Positions 32,033 through 42,300 of a stretch of DNA of 64,000 nt are shown here, piece by piece (the stretch's first letter is position 1; each line of letters opens with the position of its first letter). The DNA is taken from assembly GCF_004912275.1 (NCBI RefSeq), contig NZ_STGY01000025.1, forward strand, positions 62,001 through 126,000, read 5' to 3'. The notes beneath the pieces are model-generated. The model had not been told where the DNA came from. It saw only the letters and a program-made list of their open reading frames with translations, and did no database searches. Position numbers and translations under genes: made by a program. Origin of the DNA: Glycomyces buryatensis (GTDB lineage: Bacteria; Actinomycetota; Actinomycetes; Mycobacteriales; Micromonosporaceae).

Positions 32033-33823
32033 TCAGGAGTTCAGCCGCTCGATCTCCTCTTCAACGATCGACGGTTCGAGCTTGGTGAAGATCGGCGTCG
32101 GCTTCTCCAGCGGCGTTCCCGCCGTCACCGGCACCGACTCCCACTTCGGGACGTTCGAGTAGTCGCCGGTGAGGATCGGGTAGACCCCGTCGGTCGCGCC
32201 GCCGTCGTCCAGGTCCTCTACCTCTTCGATGCGCGGCATCGGCGCGAAGACGCCCTCGCCGCCGAGCAGCTCGTACACCTGCTGCGACGAGTGCGGCAGG
32301 AACGGGCTCATGATCGTCTTCAGGTCGCTGACGGCCTGGAGGACCGTGTGCAGGACGGTCGCCTGCCGCTTCGGGTCCTCCTTCATCTTCCACGGCGCGG
32401 TGTCGGCCAGGTACTTGTTGGCGGCCGCGACGGTCTTCATGGTCTCGCCGATCGCGGCGCGGACCTTGTTGGAGCCGATGAGGTCCCCGACGGTGTCGAA
32501 CGCGGCCCTCGTCGTCTCCAGCAGCTCGGCGTCGACCGGCTCCAGCTCCCCGGCCTCGGGGATTCCCCCGAAGTTCTTGGCGGCCATGGCCACCGACCGG
32601 TTCACCAGGTTGCCCCAGCCCGCCACCAGCTCGTCATTGTTGCGGCGCAGGAACTCCGCCCACGTGAAGTCCGAGTCCTGGTTCTCCGGGCCGGCCGCGC
32701 AAATGTAGTAGCGCAGCGCGTCGGCCGAGTACCGCTCCAGGAAGTCGCGCACGTAGATGACCACCCGACGCGAGGACGAGAACTGCTTGCCCTCCATCGT
32801 CAGGAACTCACTGGAGACGACCTCGGTCGGCAGCTCCAGCTTGCCGAGCGAGCCCGGCTCGCCGCCCTTCGAGCCTTCGCCGTTGTTGCCCAAGAGCATC
32901 GCCGGCCAGATCTCGGAGTGGAAGACGATATTGTCCTTGCCCATGAAGTAGTACGAGACCGCCTCGGGGTCGGCCCACCACTGCTTCCAGGCCTCGGCGT
33001 CGCCGGAGCGGCGGGCCCATTCGATGGACGCCGACAGGTAGCCGATGACCGCGTCGAACCACACGTACAGGCGCTTGTCGGGACGGTCGACCCAGCCCGG
33101 CAGCGGAATCGGCACGCCCCAGTCCAGGTCGCGCGAGATCGGCCGCGGCTGCAGGTCGTCGAGGAGGTTCTTGGTGAAGCGCACGACATTGGTGCGCCAG
33201 CCCGTCCGGGTGTCCAGCCACGAGTGCAGCGCGTCGGCGAACGCCGGCAGGTCCAGGAAGAAGTGGTCCTCCTCCACGAACTTCGGGGTCTCGCCGTTGA
33301 TGCGCGACTTCGGGTCGATCAGGTCGGTCGGGTCGAGCTGGCGGCCGCAGTTGTCGCACTGGTCGCCGCGCGCCGAGCCGAACCCGCAGTGCGGGCACGT
33401 GCCCTCGATGTAGCGGTCGGGCAGCGTCCGTCCCGTCGACGGGCTGATCGCGCCCATCGTCTTCTTCTGCAGGATGTAGCCGTTGTCGTAGAGCGTCGTG
33501 AACAGCTCTTGGACGGTCTTGTAGTGGTTCCCGGTCGTGGTGCGCGTGAACAGGTCGTACGACAGTCCGAGCGCGTCCAGGTCCTCGACGATGATCCGGT
33601 TGTACTTCGCGGCCGCCTCCACGGCCGTCAGCCCCTCGGCGTCGGCCTGCACCAGGATCGGCGTCCCGTGCTCGTCGGTGCCGGAGACCATCAGCACGTC
33701 GTGACCGCGCATGCGCATGTAGCGGGCGAAGACGTCGGCGGGAACACCGAACCCGGCTACATGTCCGATGTGGCGGGGGCCATTGGCATAAGGCCAGGCC
33801 AGCGCGGTCAATACGTGAGTCAT
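32033..33823 (-). CDS. metG: Methionyl-tRNA synthetase
   Basis: A 596-residue class I aminoacyl-tRNA synthetase. The HIGH motif appears as [12 protein letters not shown] (about residue 15). The zinc knuckle [18 protein letters not shown] spans about 143-160. The KMSKS loop reads GKQFSSSR, the FSxSR variant known in this MetRS branch. The anticodon-binding helical domain closes the chain, without an EMAP-type C-terminal domain. The ATG at 33823 is preferred over 33832 because TACCAT ends 7 nt before it and overlaps the other start. Confidence 0.95.
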   Translation of the reverse strand: MTHVLTALAWPYANGPRHIGHVAGFGVPADVFARYMRMRGHDVLMVSGTDEHGTPILVQADAEGLTAVEAAAKYNRIIVEDLDALGLSYDLFTRTTTGNHYKTVQELFTTLYDNGYILQKKTMGAISPSTGRTLPDRYIEGTCPHCGFGSARGDQCDNCGRQLDPTDLIDPKSRINGETPKFVEEDHFFLDLPAFADALHSWLDTRTGWRTNVVRFTKNLLDDLQPRPISRDLDWGVPIPLPGWVDRPDKRLYVWFDAVIGYLSASIEWARRSGDAEAWKQWWADPEAVSYYFMGKDNIVFHSEIWPAMLLGNNGEGSKGGEPGSLGKLELPTEVVSSEFLTMEGKQFSSSRRVVIYVRDFLERYSADALRYYICAAGPENQDSDFTWAEFLRRNNDELVAGWGNLVNRSVAMAAKNFGGIPEAGELEPVDAELLETTRAAFDTVGDLIGSNKVRAAIGETMKTVAAANKYLADTAPWKMKEDPKRQATVLHTVLQAVSDLKTIMSPFLPHSSQQVYELLGGEGVFAPMPRIEEVEDLDDGGATDGVYPILTGDYSNVPKWESVPVTAGTPLEKPTPIFTKLEPSIVEEEIERLNS

Positions 33824-33830
33824 GCGCCCC

Positions 33831-33836
33831 ATGGTA
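33831..33836 (-). promoter_or_regulatory. -10 element (TACCAT), leaderless start of metG
   Basis: On the minus strand TACCAT ends 7 nt before the ATG at 33823. The hexamer contains part of the alternative ATG at 33832, which argues for the shorter protein. Confidence 0.4.
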
Positions 33837-33944
33837 TCCGTCCATCATCCGAGACTTCCAAGGTCGGGGCCACGGGCGTCCACCGACACGGCGAGTGTGC
33901 GCCGATTGCACGCGGCGTCGCCGTATCGGTGGTGCAATACCGGT

Positions 33945-34646
33945 ATGTCCAGAACGCACCGCGCCGCCGAGCCCCACGGCGATATCGCGCCCCGCCGCCC
34001 CGCCGACGAGGGCGCCCCGCCGCAGGCGGCCGGGCCGCCGCCACCGGAGCCGCAGTGGAGCCCGATCGGTTCGCAGACCGAGGGGCTGGCGGCGATCCGG
34101 GCGGTGTGGGAGCGGGCGGGGGAGACCGAGCGGCGTATCAGGCCGGGGCGGCCGGTGCAGCGCAAGGGCCCCAAACCGTTCGCTCCGGCGCTGGCCGGGG
34201 TGCTGATCTGCGCGTGCGTGCTCATGTTCCTGGCTTGGGTGTCGGCGCCGGCGCTGTGGATGTCGCTGGGCCATTCCGAGACGGGGACGGTCACCGTGAC
34301 CTCCTGCCGGGAGGGCTTCGCACCCTCGTGCGACGGCCTCTTCGAGGCGGCCTCGGCCGGGTGGACGAAGGAACTGCGGCTGACCGGTTCGGTCACCGCC
34401 ACCGATGTCGGGGACGTGCTGATCGCCGAGACGACCGGCCCGGACGCCTCCAGTGCCTACGTCGGCGGCCTCGGCGGACTCATCTGGCGCTGGGCCCCCG
34501 GCCTGGTCCTGTTCATGGTCTTCGGATTCGTCCTGGTGGCCGCCTCGGGCGCGAACCGGCTGTTCGACGGGCGCGGCCAGGCGATCGGCCTGTGCTGGGC
34601 CGCGACCGGCGCGGTGCTGGTCTGCGCATTGGCGTTCGCCTGGTAA
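33945..34646 (+). CDS. Three-helix membrane protein of unknown function
   Basis: A 233-residue protein: a Pro-rich cytosolic N-terminus (about 1-75), a membrane helix (about 83-105), an extracytoplasmic loop with CREGFAPSC (two Cys) and a Thr-rich strand, then two C-terminal membrane helices (about 170-192 and 208-232). No family is recognised with certainty. The ATG at 33945 lacks a ribosome-binding site and may be leaderless. It is divergent from metG. Confidence 0.6.
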   Translation: MSRTHRAAEPHGDIAPRRPADEGAPPQAAGPPPPEPQWSPIGSQTEGLAAIRAVWERAGETERRIRPGRPVQRKGPKPFAPALAGVLICACVLMFLAWVSAPALWMSLGHSETGTVTVTSCREGFAPSCDGLFEAASAGWTKELRLTGSVTATDVGDVLIAETTGPDASSAYVGGLGGLIWRWAPGLVLFMVFGFVLVAASGANRLFDGRGQAIGLCWAATGAVLVCALAFAW

Positions 34647-34835
34647 CGCGATCCGTCCACATTCACTCCCACCCGACCCTGTAACCGCCCCCACCCGCGT
34701 CCGGACTGCCCCGAAAGTCCCCGGCGGCACCGTCGTAGAGTGAAGGCGCCCCCGAATCTCCGCCCGAGCGGCGGCACCGCGCCCAATTGCATTTGACCGT
34801 ACTTCCCCGTACAGCGGGGCTCCTCGGGAGACAGC

Positions 34836-36983
34836 GTGAGAGCACCTTCGAAACCGGTGGCGCAGAGCTGGTTCGGACCCATCACCGCCGTGCAGCGGCG
34901 CGCCATGTTCGCGCTCGTGCCGGTGGCCGTGGCGTTCGGTCTGGTGGTCGGGCTCGCGTTCCTGCCGCTGACGAGCGCGTTCGGCGGCCTCGCCAAGACC
35001 GGGTCGGAAAGCGTCCTCGAACTGCCCGAAGAACTCGTGCTGCCCCCGGCGCCGGAGTCGTCCACCCTCTACGCCTCCGACGGGAAGACGGCGATCGCCA
35101 CGTTCGGCGACCAGTACCGCGTCCAGCTCGAATACGACCAGATCCCCGACTCGGTGAAGAACGCCCTGGTCGCGACCGAGGACTCGAACTTCTACGACCA
35201 CAACGGGGTCGACCCCGAAGGCGTCATGCGCGCCCTGGTCACCAACATCTCCAACGGCGGCGCCTCCGAGGGCGCCTCGACGATCACCATGCAGTACGTG
35301 CGGCAGGTCCTCTCCTACACCGCCACCACCCCCGACGAGGTCGCCGCGGCCAGCGAGGTCACCATCGACCGCAAGGTCAAGGAGATGGGCTACGCGCTGG
35401 CGCTCGAGGAGGAGATGTCGAAGGCCGACATCATCACCAACTACCTCAACACCGTCTACTTCGGCAATGGCGCGTACGGAATCGGCGCGGCCGCCCAGGT
35501 CTACTACGGCAAGCTCCCCGCCGAGCTGACCGACGCCGAGTCGGCGATGCTCGTGGGCCTGGTCCAGTCGCCGTCGAACTACGACCCGATCAACGGCTCC
35601 TCCGAGGCCGCTTTGGCCCGCCGCGACCACGTCATCGACCGCATGATCACCACCGGATACCTGTCCCGCGCCGAGGGGGAGACGGCCCGCGCCGAGGAGT
35701 TGAACCTCAACCCGCAGGAGGCCAACAACACCGCCGGCGGCGCGATCGACTCCAAGTACGGCTTCTTCGTCGACTACTTCGAGCAGTGGTGGGAGCAGCA
35801 GGCCGACTTCGGCGACTCGGACGACGAGCGCAAAGCCCGCCTCTACCGGGGCGGCTACGAGATCGTCTCCAGTCTCGACAAAGACCTGCAGAAAGAGGCG
35901 CAGGACGCGATCGAGTCGGAGAAGGAGACCGGCTCGGAGTACGCGCTCGGGTCAGTCGTCGTGGAAGCCGGGACCGGCTCGGTCCAGGTCATGGCGGTCA
36001 ACCGCGAGTACTCCAACGACATCTCCGACAACGGCGAGAACACCGCTGGGTCCGAGTACGGCAAGGGCACGTATCCGAACACGACGAACCCGCTGCTGAC
36101 GGGCAACTCGGCCGTGCCCGGCTACCAGGCCGGGTCCTCGTTCAAGATGTTCACCATGATCGCGGCCCTCGAAGCGGGCATGCCGCTGGACACCACCATC
36201 TACTCGCCCTACCAGTACACGTCGAAGTACGTGACCGGCGCGGGCGAGGCCTCGTGCGGGAACTACTGGTGCCCGCGCAACGCCTCCAAGTCCGAGGTCG
36301 GCAACTACAACATGTGGACCGGCTTCGGCGAATCGGTGAACACCTACTTCGTGCAGCTGGTCGAGCGGGTCGGCGCGGACAAGGCGATCGAGGTCGCCGA
36401 GCGCCTCGGGCTCGAATTCCACAACTCGACCGACCTGGGCTACACCTCCGGGGACGCGGCGAAGAACTTCGGCCAGTTCACCCTCGGCGTCACCCAGAAC
36501 ACTCCTATGGAGATGGCCGCGGCCTACGCGACCCTCCCGGCCGACGGCATGTACTGCGAGCCGATCCCCGCGACGTCGGCGACCACCGCCGGCGGCGAGC
36601 GGATCGGGTTCCAATCCGAGTGCGAGCAGGTGATCGACGTCGAGGTGGCCCGCGCCGCCGTCGACGCGGCCCGCTGCCCCACCGGGTACGGCGCCGCGAC
36701 CGGCAACTGCACCTGGGGCACCGCCGAGCAGGTCGGCGAAGAGGTCAAGGGCCCGGTCGCCGGGAAGACCGGCACCACCGACTCCAACTCCACCAACTGG
36801 TTCATCGGGTTCACGCCGAACGCCGCGGCAGCCGCGTTCATCGCCGACCCCGACAGCCCCCAGCACTACGTCGGCAAGGGCAACCTCGGCAAACCCGCCG
36901 ACGCCGTCGCCGAGATCCTCGCCGCCCAATGGGAGAGCAACGGCGAGGGCGACTTCACGCCGCCGACTGATCTGGTGAGCTAG
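34836..36983 (+). CDS. Class A penicillin-binding protein (glycosyltransferase plus transpeptidase)
   Basis: A 715-residue bifunctional cell-wall synthase. One N-terminal membrane anchor (about 24-46) precedes the GT51 domain with ATEDSNFYDHNGVD (catalytic Glu), GASTITMQYVRQ and the helix with NYLNTVYFGNGAYG. The transpeptidase domain has SxxK as GSSFKMF (about residue 430), SxN as ESVNTYF (about 500) and KTGTTDSN (about 648). It polymerises and cross-links peptidoglycan. The GTG start follows cgggag. A PonA/PBP1-type enzyme; no PASTA domain is present. Confidence 0.93.
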   Translation: MRAPSKPVAQSWFGPITAVQRRAMFALVPVAVAFGLVVGLAFLPLTSAFGGLAKTGSESVLELPEELVLPPAPESSTLYASDGKTAIATFGDQYRVQLEYDQIPDSVKNALVATEDSNFYDHNGVDPEGVMRALVTNISNGGASEGASTITMQYVRQVLSYTATTPDEVAAASEVTIDRKVKEMGYALALEEEMSKADIITNYLNTVYFGNGAYGIGAAAQVYYGKLPAELTDAESAMLVGLVQSPSNYDPINGSSEAALARRDHVIDRMITTGYLSRAEGETARAEELNLNPQEANNTAGGAIDSKYGFFVDYFEQWWEQQADFGDSDDERKARLYRGGYEIVSSLDKDLQKEAQDAIESEKETGSEYALGSVVVEAGTGSVQVMAVNREYSNDISDNGENTAGSEYGKGTYPNTTNPLLTGNSAVPGYQAGSSFKMFTMIAALEAGMPLDTTIYSPYQYTSKYVTGAGEASCGNYWCPRNASKSEVGNYNMWTGFGESVNTYFVQLVERVGADKAIEVAERLGLEFHNSTDLGYTSGDAAKNFGQFTLGVTQNTPMEMAAAYATLPADGMYCEPIPATSATTAGGERIGFQSECEQVIDVEVARAAVDAARCPTGYGAATGNCTWGTAEQVGEEVKGPVAGKTGTTDSNSTNWFIGFTPNAAAAAFIADPDSPQHYVGKGNLGKPADAVAEILAAQWESNGEGDFTPPTDLVS

Positions 36984-37034
36984 CTGGGTGGTCGCCCAGC
37001 GGATCCGCCGGACCCATCGGCGGCGCCATTACCC

Positions 37035-37040
37035 TAGACT
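37035..37040 (+). promoter_or_regulatory. -10 element (TAGACT), leaderless start of pmt
   Basis: TAGACT ends 7 nt before the GTG at 37048. This supports that GTG over an upstream in-frame ATG at 36988. Confidence 0.45.
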
Positions 37041-37047
37041 CACCCCG

Positions 37048-38598
37048 GTGAGCGCCACCGCAGTCCGGCCACAAGAGCCTCCCGCCGCCTGGCGGCCGAC
37101 CCCGCCCCCCGGGCCCCGGCCCGGCGTGCGGGCCCGGCTGACCGACCGCACCCCCACCGACGGCCGCCGCGCCCTGCTCGTGACCGTGGGGATCACCGCG
37201 ATCGCCGCCGTGCTGCGGCTGATCGGCCTCGCCCACCCCAAAGGGCTGATCTTCGACGAGGTCTACTACGCCCAGGACGCCCACTCGATGCTCAACCACG
37301 GTGTCGAATGGGACCCCGGCGACGACGGCTCCGCGTTCGTCGCCCACCCCCCGTTCGGCAAGTGGCTCATCTCGACCGGCGAGACCCTCCTCGGCTATGA
37401 CGAGGTCGGCTGGCGCATCGCCGCCGCCGTCGCCGGGATCATCGGCGTCGCGATCCTCATCCGGCTCGTGCGCCGCCTCACCGGCTCGAGCCTGCTGGGC
37501 GGCACCGCCGGGCTCCTGCTCGCCGTCGAGGGCAGCCACCTGGTGCTCTCGCGCACCTCGCTGCTCGACATCTTCCTGGCCACGCTGATACTCGCCGCCA
37601 TGTACTGCCTCGTCCGCGACCGGACCTGGCGGTGCACGCGCTGGCTGCGGGCGATCGAGGACGGGCTCGACCCGGTCCGCGAGCGGCCGTTCATCGGCAT
37701 TCCGTGGTGGCGGATCGCGTGCGGGGTGTTGCTCGGACTCTCCATGTCCACCAAGTGGAGTGCGGTGTGGTACATCATCGTGTGCATCGTGCTGTTCATC
37801 GTCTGGAACCGGCGGCTGCGCATCGACGTCGGCGCCCGCAAGCCCGTGCGCGACACCGTCATCTACGAGTTCGGGCAGAACCTGTGGTTCGGCCTGCTCG
37901 CGATCGGCACCTACCTGGCGACGTGGATCGGCTGGTTCGCCAACGACACCGGCTCCTACCGGCACTGGCTGACCGAACAGGGCCGCTCCGAGCCCCCGGT
38001 GTTCGGCGCCCTGGTCAACTGGTGGGAGTACCACATGGCGGTCCTGGATTTCCACGCCGGCCTGTCCTCGACGCACTCCTACCAGTCCACGCCGATGGAG
38101 TGGCTGTTCAATATCCGCCCGGTGGTCTTCTTCTGGAGCTCCGACGTCGCCTGCGGAACCGACGACTGCGCCGCCGAGGTCCTGCTGCTGGGCACCCCGC
38201 TGCTGTGGTGGACGTTCGTCCCCGCCACCCTCGCCCTGCTCGCCTGGGCGCTCTACAAGCGCGACTGGCGGGCCTGGTTCGCCTTGGGCGGCATCGGTGC
38301 CGGCATCCTTCCGTGGTTCGCCTACCCCGACCGGACGATGTTCTTCTTCTACACCGCCCCGGCCGTCCCGTTCTTCATCATCGCGGTCACCTGGTGCCTG
38401 GGAATGATCATCGGCATCCACCCGGTACGCGGCACCTTGACCGGCTCCCCGGAGCGACGCCTCACCGGTGCGCTCATCGCCGGCGCCTTCATCGCCGTCG
38501 TCGTGCTGTGCTTCGCCTACTTCTGGCCCATCTACACCGGCGAGGCACTGACCAGGACCGATTGGCACGCCCGGATGTGGCTCAAATCCTGGATCTGA
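37048..38598 (+). CDS. pmt: Dolichyl-phosphate-mannose--protein mannosyltransferase (Pmt)
   Basis: A 516-residue multi-pass GT39/PMT enzyme with about eleven hydrophobic segments. The first extracytoplasmic loop carries the catalytic FDEVYYAQDA acidic motif (Asp-Glu). HPPFGKWLI follows as in actinobacterial Pmt proteins, and later loops keep STHSYQSTPMEW. It transfers mannose from polyprenyl phosphate mannose to exported proteins. The start at 37048 is supported by the leaderless -10. The rsmI gene often next to pmt is absent here; a PBP gene lies upstream instead. Confidence 0.92.
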   Translation: MSATAVRPQEPPAAWRPTPPPGPRPGVRARLTDRTPTDGRRALLVTVGITAIAAVLRLIGLAHPKGLIFDEVYYAQDAHSMLNHGVEWDPGDDGSAFVAHPPFGKWLISTGETLLGYDEVGWRIAAAVAGIIGVAILIRLVRRLTGSSLLGGTAGLLLAVEGSHLVLSRTSLLDIFLATLILAAMYCLVRDRTWRCTRWLRAIEDGLDPVRERPFIGIPWWRIACGVLLGLSMSTKWSAVWYIIVCIVLFIVWNRRLRIDVGARKPVRDTVIYEFGQNLWFGLLAIGTYLATWIGWFANDTGSYRHWLTEQGRSEPPVFGALVNWWEYHMAVLDFHAGLSSTHSYQSTPMEWLFNIRPVVFFWSSDVACGTDDCAAEVLLLGTPLLWWTFVPATLALLAWALYKRDWRAWFALGGIGAGILPWFAYPDRTMFFFYTAPAVPFFIIAVTWCLGMIIGIHPVRGTLTGSPERRLTGALIAGAFIAVVVLCFAYFWPIYTGEALTRTDWHARMWLKSWI

Positions 38599-38667
38599 CC
38601 CCGAGACGGGGGCCACACGGCACGCCCCGAGCCCACTTCCACCCCTGTGCTAAAGTTGTCGGCGCTC

Positions 38668-38740
38668 GGGGCTTTGGCGCAGTTGGTAGCGCGTTTCGTT
38701 CGCAATGAAAAGGTCAGGGGTTCGAATCCCCTAAGCTCCA
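38668..38740 (+). tRNA. tRNA-Ala (CGC)
   Basis: The acceptor GGGGCTT pairs with AAGCTCC (one G-U) with discriminator A at 38740. The D arm GGCGCAGTTGGTAGCGC, the anticodon arm TTTCG-TTCGCAA-TGAAA (anticodon CGC) and the T arm AGGGGTTCGAATCCCCT are all intact. CCA is not encoded. Confidence 0.95.
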
Positions 38741-38758
38741 CATCTATGAACAGGCAAA

Positions 38759-38789
38759 ACAGGCCACAAGGGTTTCCCTTGTGGCCTGT
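38759..38789 (+). terminator. Hairpin terminator of tRNA-Ala
   Basis: ACAGGCCACAAGGG-ttt-CCCTTGTGGCCTGT, a perfect 14-bp stem with a 3-nt loop, lies 18 bp after the tRNA. Confidence 0.75.
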
Positions 38790-38849
38790 CTGCTACTCAA
38801 TCTGCTACCGACCGATCGGTGTATCCGCAGGTCAGGCCCCGAATTCTTG

Positions 38850-39335
38850 CTATAACCCGGTGTGGTCCGGGTCCGCCCTCTTGTAGTCGACGCTCTTGCC
38901 GGCGGGGCAGAACCCGTAGGTCCGTCGGGCGTCGGCCGGGACCCATCCGCTGGTGCGGTTCCAGTTCTCACCGGAGCAGCTCCAGACGACCCTGAACCGC
39001 CAGTAGCCACCTCCGAGATCGTCGTCGCACTTCGCCCAGGCGTGGCGAATCAGGGTGCCCCCTTCATTGGTCGAACCGGTCCCGCTCGAGCAGGTCAGGG
39101 CCTGAATGCTGATGTCGTCCGCGGGCGTGGCCGGGTCGGCGGAGGCGGATCCTGCGATACCGAGTCCGGTGATGGTGAAGAGGAAGCCTTGCCACCGAAT
39201 GGCCGAACATGTGAGCCGTCGAGGCAGGCCGCCGACCAGTCGATCTTCCCGAGCGATGGGATTCGCGGATCCGTCAAGGCGGTGATGGCCTTGCGCCGCT
39301 ACGCTGTTGCACCTGGATCTTAAGCTCACGAGCAT
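38850..39335 (-). CDS. Small secreted cysteine-containing protein
   Basis: A 161-codon frame. Its N-terminal 35 residues look non-family. A hydrophobic segment GFLFTITGLGIAGSASA reads as a signal peptide with cleavage near SASA/DPA. The mature part (about 95 residues) has four cysteines (LTCSS, AKCDDD, WSCSG, GFCPAG) and many Trp and Gly. No known family is recognised. The only possible starts (ATG 39335, GTG 39329) sit on top of the divergent start of the DUF4132 gene, so the 5' end may be truncated and replaced. Confidence 0.5.
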   Translation of the reverse strand: MLVSLRSRCNSVAAQGHHRLDGSANPIAREDRLVGGLPRRLTCSAIRWQGFLFTITGLGIAGSASADPATPADDISIQALTCSSGTGSTNEGGTLIRHAWAKCDDDLGGGYWRFRVVWSCSGENWNRTSGWVPADARRTYGFCPAGKSVDYKRADPDHTGL

Positions 39336-42300
39336 GAACGACGAGCGAGCCTTCGAACTGCCGGATGAGGACCATCTGGAGCTTCGTCCGGAATTGTTGC
39401 GGCATAATCAGATCGCGCTACTGGATGGCGCGATCCCCCGCAGGGGCCGGCGATCGACGGGGCCGTACGTGCCCCTGGGGAACCTGACCGAGCATTGGAA
39501 GGAGGTCGGGGTCCGCCGCCGCATGTCCCATCTGCGTCACGCCGTCGAGTCGCCGCAGAGCGATCCCGTGGTGGCCTCGGCGCTTCAGTCCTACCTGCGC
39601 GGTGAGCCCGACCCCCTCGGGGCGGCGGCGGCCTTCCAAGTCGTCTCCCGAGCCGGAACACCGCTCTGGGCGATCGATTACCTCCAGTTCGACGCCTGGC
39701 TCGGTGAGCATGGAGCGGAGTTCGCGGTCGCCGCGACCGCGGAGCTGCTGGCGGTCCACGCCGTGGGATCCCAATCCGGGCAGCCTGCCGGCCGCTACTC
39801 CAGCGAGATGTTCGCGGTCGAGTTCGTGCCACCCAACCCCCGGGGAGCCTACTGGGTGAGCAGGGGAGTCGAAGCGCATCGCGTCCGCGAACTGCTCGCC
39901 GCGCTGCCCGAAACCGAGTACCGGCGCTTCCGCGACGTGTTCGAGGACCGGGGAGGCAACGTCCGGCAGCGACTGCTCCGGGCCTTCTGCATGCCGACCG
40001 AGCAGGACTGGGTCGAGGAGTCGTGCGCCGAGTGGGGCGCGTCCGGCGAGGAGAGCTGGATCCACCAGGAGATGCTCATCGCCAGCGTCGCCTCGGCCGA
40101 GCAGCTCGCCACCGCCGGGATCACCACGCTCGACGAGTGGGGTCGGAGCTTCCGGACCGTTCAGGCGCTACTGGACAGCGTCGGCGTCGGCGGCGTGCCG
40201 ATCCTGACCGAGACGATCCTCAACGGCGAGGGCAAGCGCAATAAGGACTACCTCTGCGAGGTCCTGGCGCAACTGCCCAGCGATGAGGCGATGGCGTTCC
40301 TGCTGGATCACGTCGTCGAACAGGGCACGTGGCAACTCCTGCGCGAAGCCGCCGAGCGCTTCCCGCAGCGGACGCTGCGGGCGATCGCGCGACTCGCGGA
40401 TGCCGCGGATCCGGGGCAGCGGGCGCGGTTCTCCTCCCTGGTCACCGCGATCCCGCTGGTCGGCGAGGCCGCCTACGCCGTGGCCGAGCCCGGCGTTCGC
40501 GAGACCATCGACCGGCTCTTGAACCTGGACGGAGTGCCGTCCGTGGCCGAGGAGGTCCCCGAATTCCTCGCTAGTCCGCCATGGAAGCAGAAGCGCCCCA
40601 AACGGAAACGCGCGGTGGTCGAGTTGACGCCGATCGGCGGGACCAGCCTGCGTTGGGCCGAGGGCGAGCGCGAGCTGTGGGCCGAGGGCGGCAAGGCCAT
40701 CGTGGAGGCGCAGGTGAGCCTCGCCGAAGGCGGACTCGACGCTGTCCCGGAAGTGCTGGCGGCGCTGGCGAAGCAGCCGCGCGAACATCGCGCGCTACCG
40801 CCGATCGGCGGTAGTGAGGCCGCCCGTCTCGTCGCCGACTGGCTGGTACGCCTGCGCTCGACCCGCGCGAGCGTCCTCACCTGGATGAACCGGCACGGCC
40901 TTGACGCCATCGCCTGGCTGGTGCCCGACGCCGTCGGCAAGGCGGGCAAGCAGAAGCAGGCCGCCGAGGCCGCGTTGCGGTTCCTCGCGGGCCGCCACGG
41001 CGTGGACGCGGTCCTGGCCTCCGCTGCCGACTATGAGGACGAAGCGGTCGCTGCGGTCAAGACGATCCTCGACGCCGACCCGCTGGACCCGGGCACCCGC
41101 AAGCCGAAGGCCCCGGACTGGGCCGGGCAGGTGCGCGAAGTGCCGGTGTTGCTACGGGGCCGTGAGGCGCGCCTGCCGTGCGAGGCGGTCGAGCACTTGG
41201 TGGCGGCGATGTCCCTGGACTCGATATCGATTCCCTATGCGGGCCTTGACGAGGTGAAGCGGCATTGCGACGCGGCGAGTCTGCGCGCGTTCTCCTGGGC
41301 GGTCTTCGAGGCCTGGACGGTGGACGGGGCGCCTCCGAAGGACGTGTGGGCGTTCACGCAGCTCGCCCGCTTCGCCGACGTCGAGACGGTCGAACGCCTC
41401 GAGGCGCAGATCCGGCGCTGGCCCGGTGAGGGGCTGACGAAGCGGGCTGTGAACGGCCTGGAGGTGCTGGGCGCAATCGAGTCGGAGGAGTCGCTGAAGG
41501 CCGTCTACGACATGCAGCGGAGCGGCAAGTCCAAGCCGCTCAAGCAGGCCGCGGAGGACCAGGTGGAACTGATCGCGGCCGGGATGGGCCTGGATGCGGA
41601 GGAGCTGGCCGACCGCTTGGTGCCGGACTTCGAACTGGGGGAGGACGCGACCCTCAGGCTCGACTACGGGAATCGCCGATTCAAGGTCGGATTCGACGAG
41701 CAGTTGCGGCCCTTCGTGATCGACGAGAAGGACAAGATCCGAAAGAGTCTGCCGAAGCCGGGACCGGGGGACGACCTCGAGGCCGCAGGGGAGGCCAAGC
41801 AGAAATTCGAGCGGCTGAAGAAGGGCTTGAAGTCGGTCGGCACGGAGCAGACCAAGCGCCTGGAATTCGCAATGGTGGAGGGTCGGACCTGGTCGAAGGG
41901 GGAGTTCCAGCGTCTGCTGGTCGACCACGCCCTGATGTGGCACTTGGCGAAGCGCCTGGTCTGGCAAGCGAACTCGGAAACCGGGACGGTGACGTTCCGG
42001 CTGGCCGAGGACCGCACGGTCACCGACGCCGAAGAGAACGAGAGAGATCTGCCCGAGGACGCGCGGATCAGGATCGCGCATCCTCTGCTGATGGGCGGTG
42101 AGGTGGAGACCTGGGCTGAGATCCTGGCGGACTACGAAGTGCTGCAACCGTTCGAGCAACTTGGGCGCCAGGTCAAGGCCCCGACCGAGGCGGAATCGAA
42201 GGCCGGAAAGCTGACGAGGTTCGCGGGTACGAAATCCAATACGGGAGCCCTGTACGGCCTGTCGAAGAAAGACTGGCTGCCGATGCGTGAGCCGTCCAGC

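Noticed and set aside
32033-33823. Damaged KMSKS motif in MetRS (FSSSR)
   Set aside because: FSxSR is a known variant in this MetRS branch and the rest of the enzyme is intact.
38668-38850. tRNA-Ala as the attachment site of an integrated element
   Set aside because: No integrase, no repeated tRNA 3' end downstream, and only a terminator hairpin follows. The neighbouring genes show no phage or conjugation functions.
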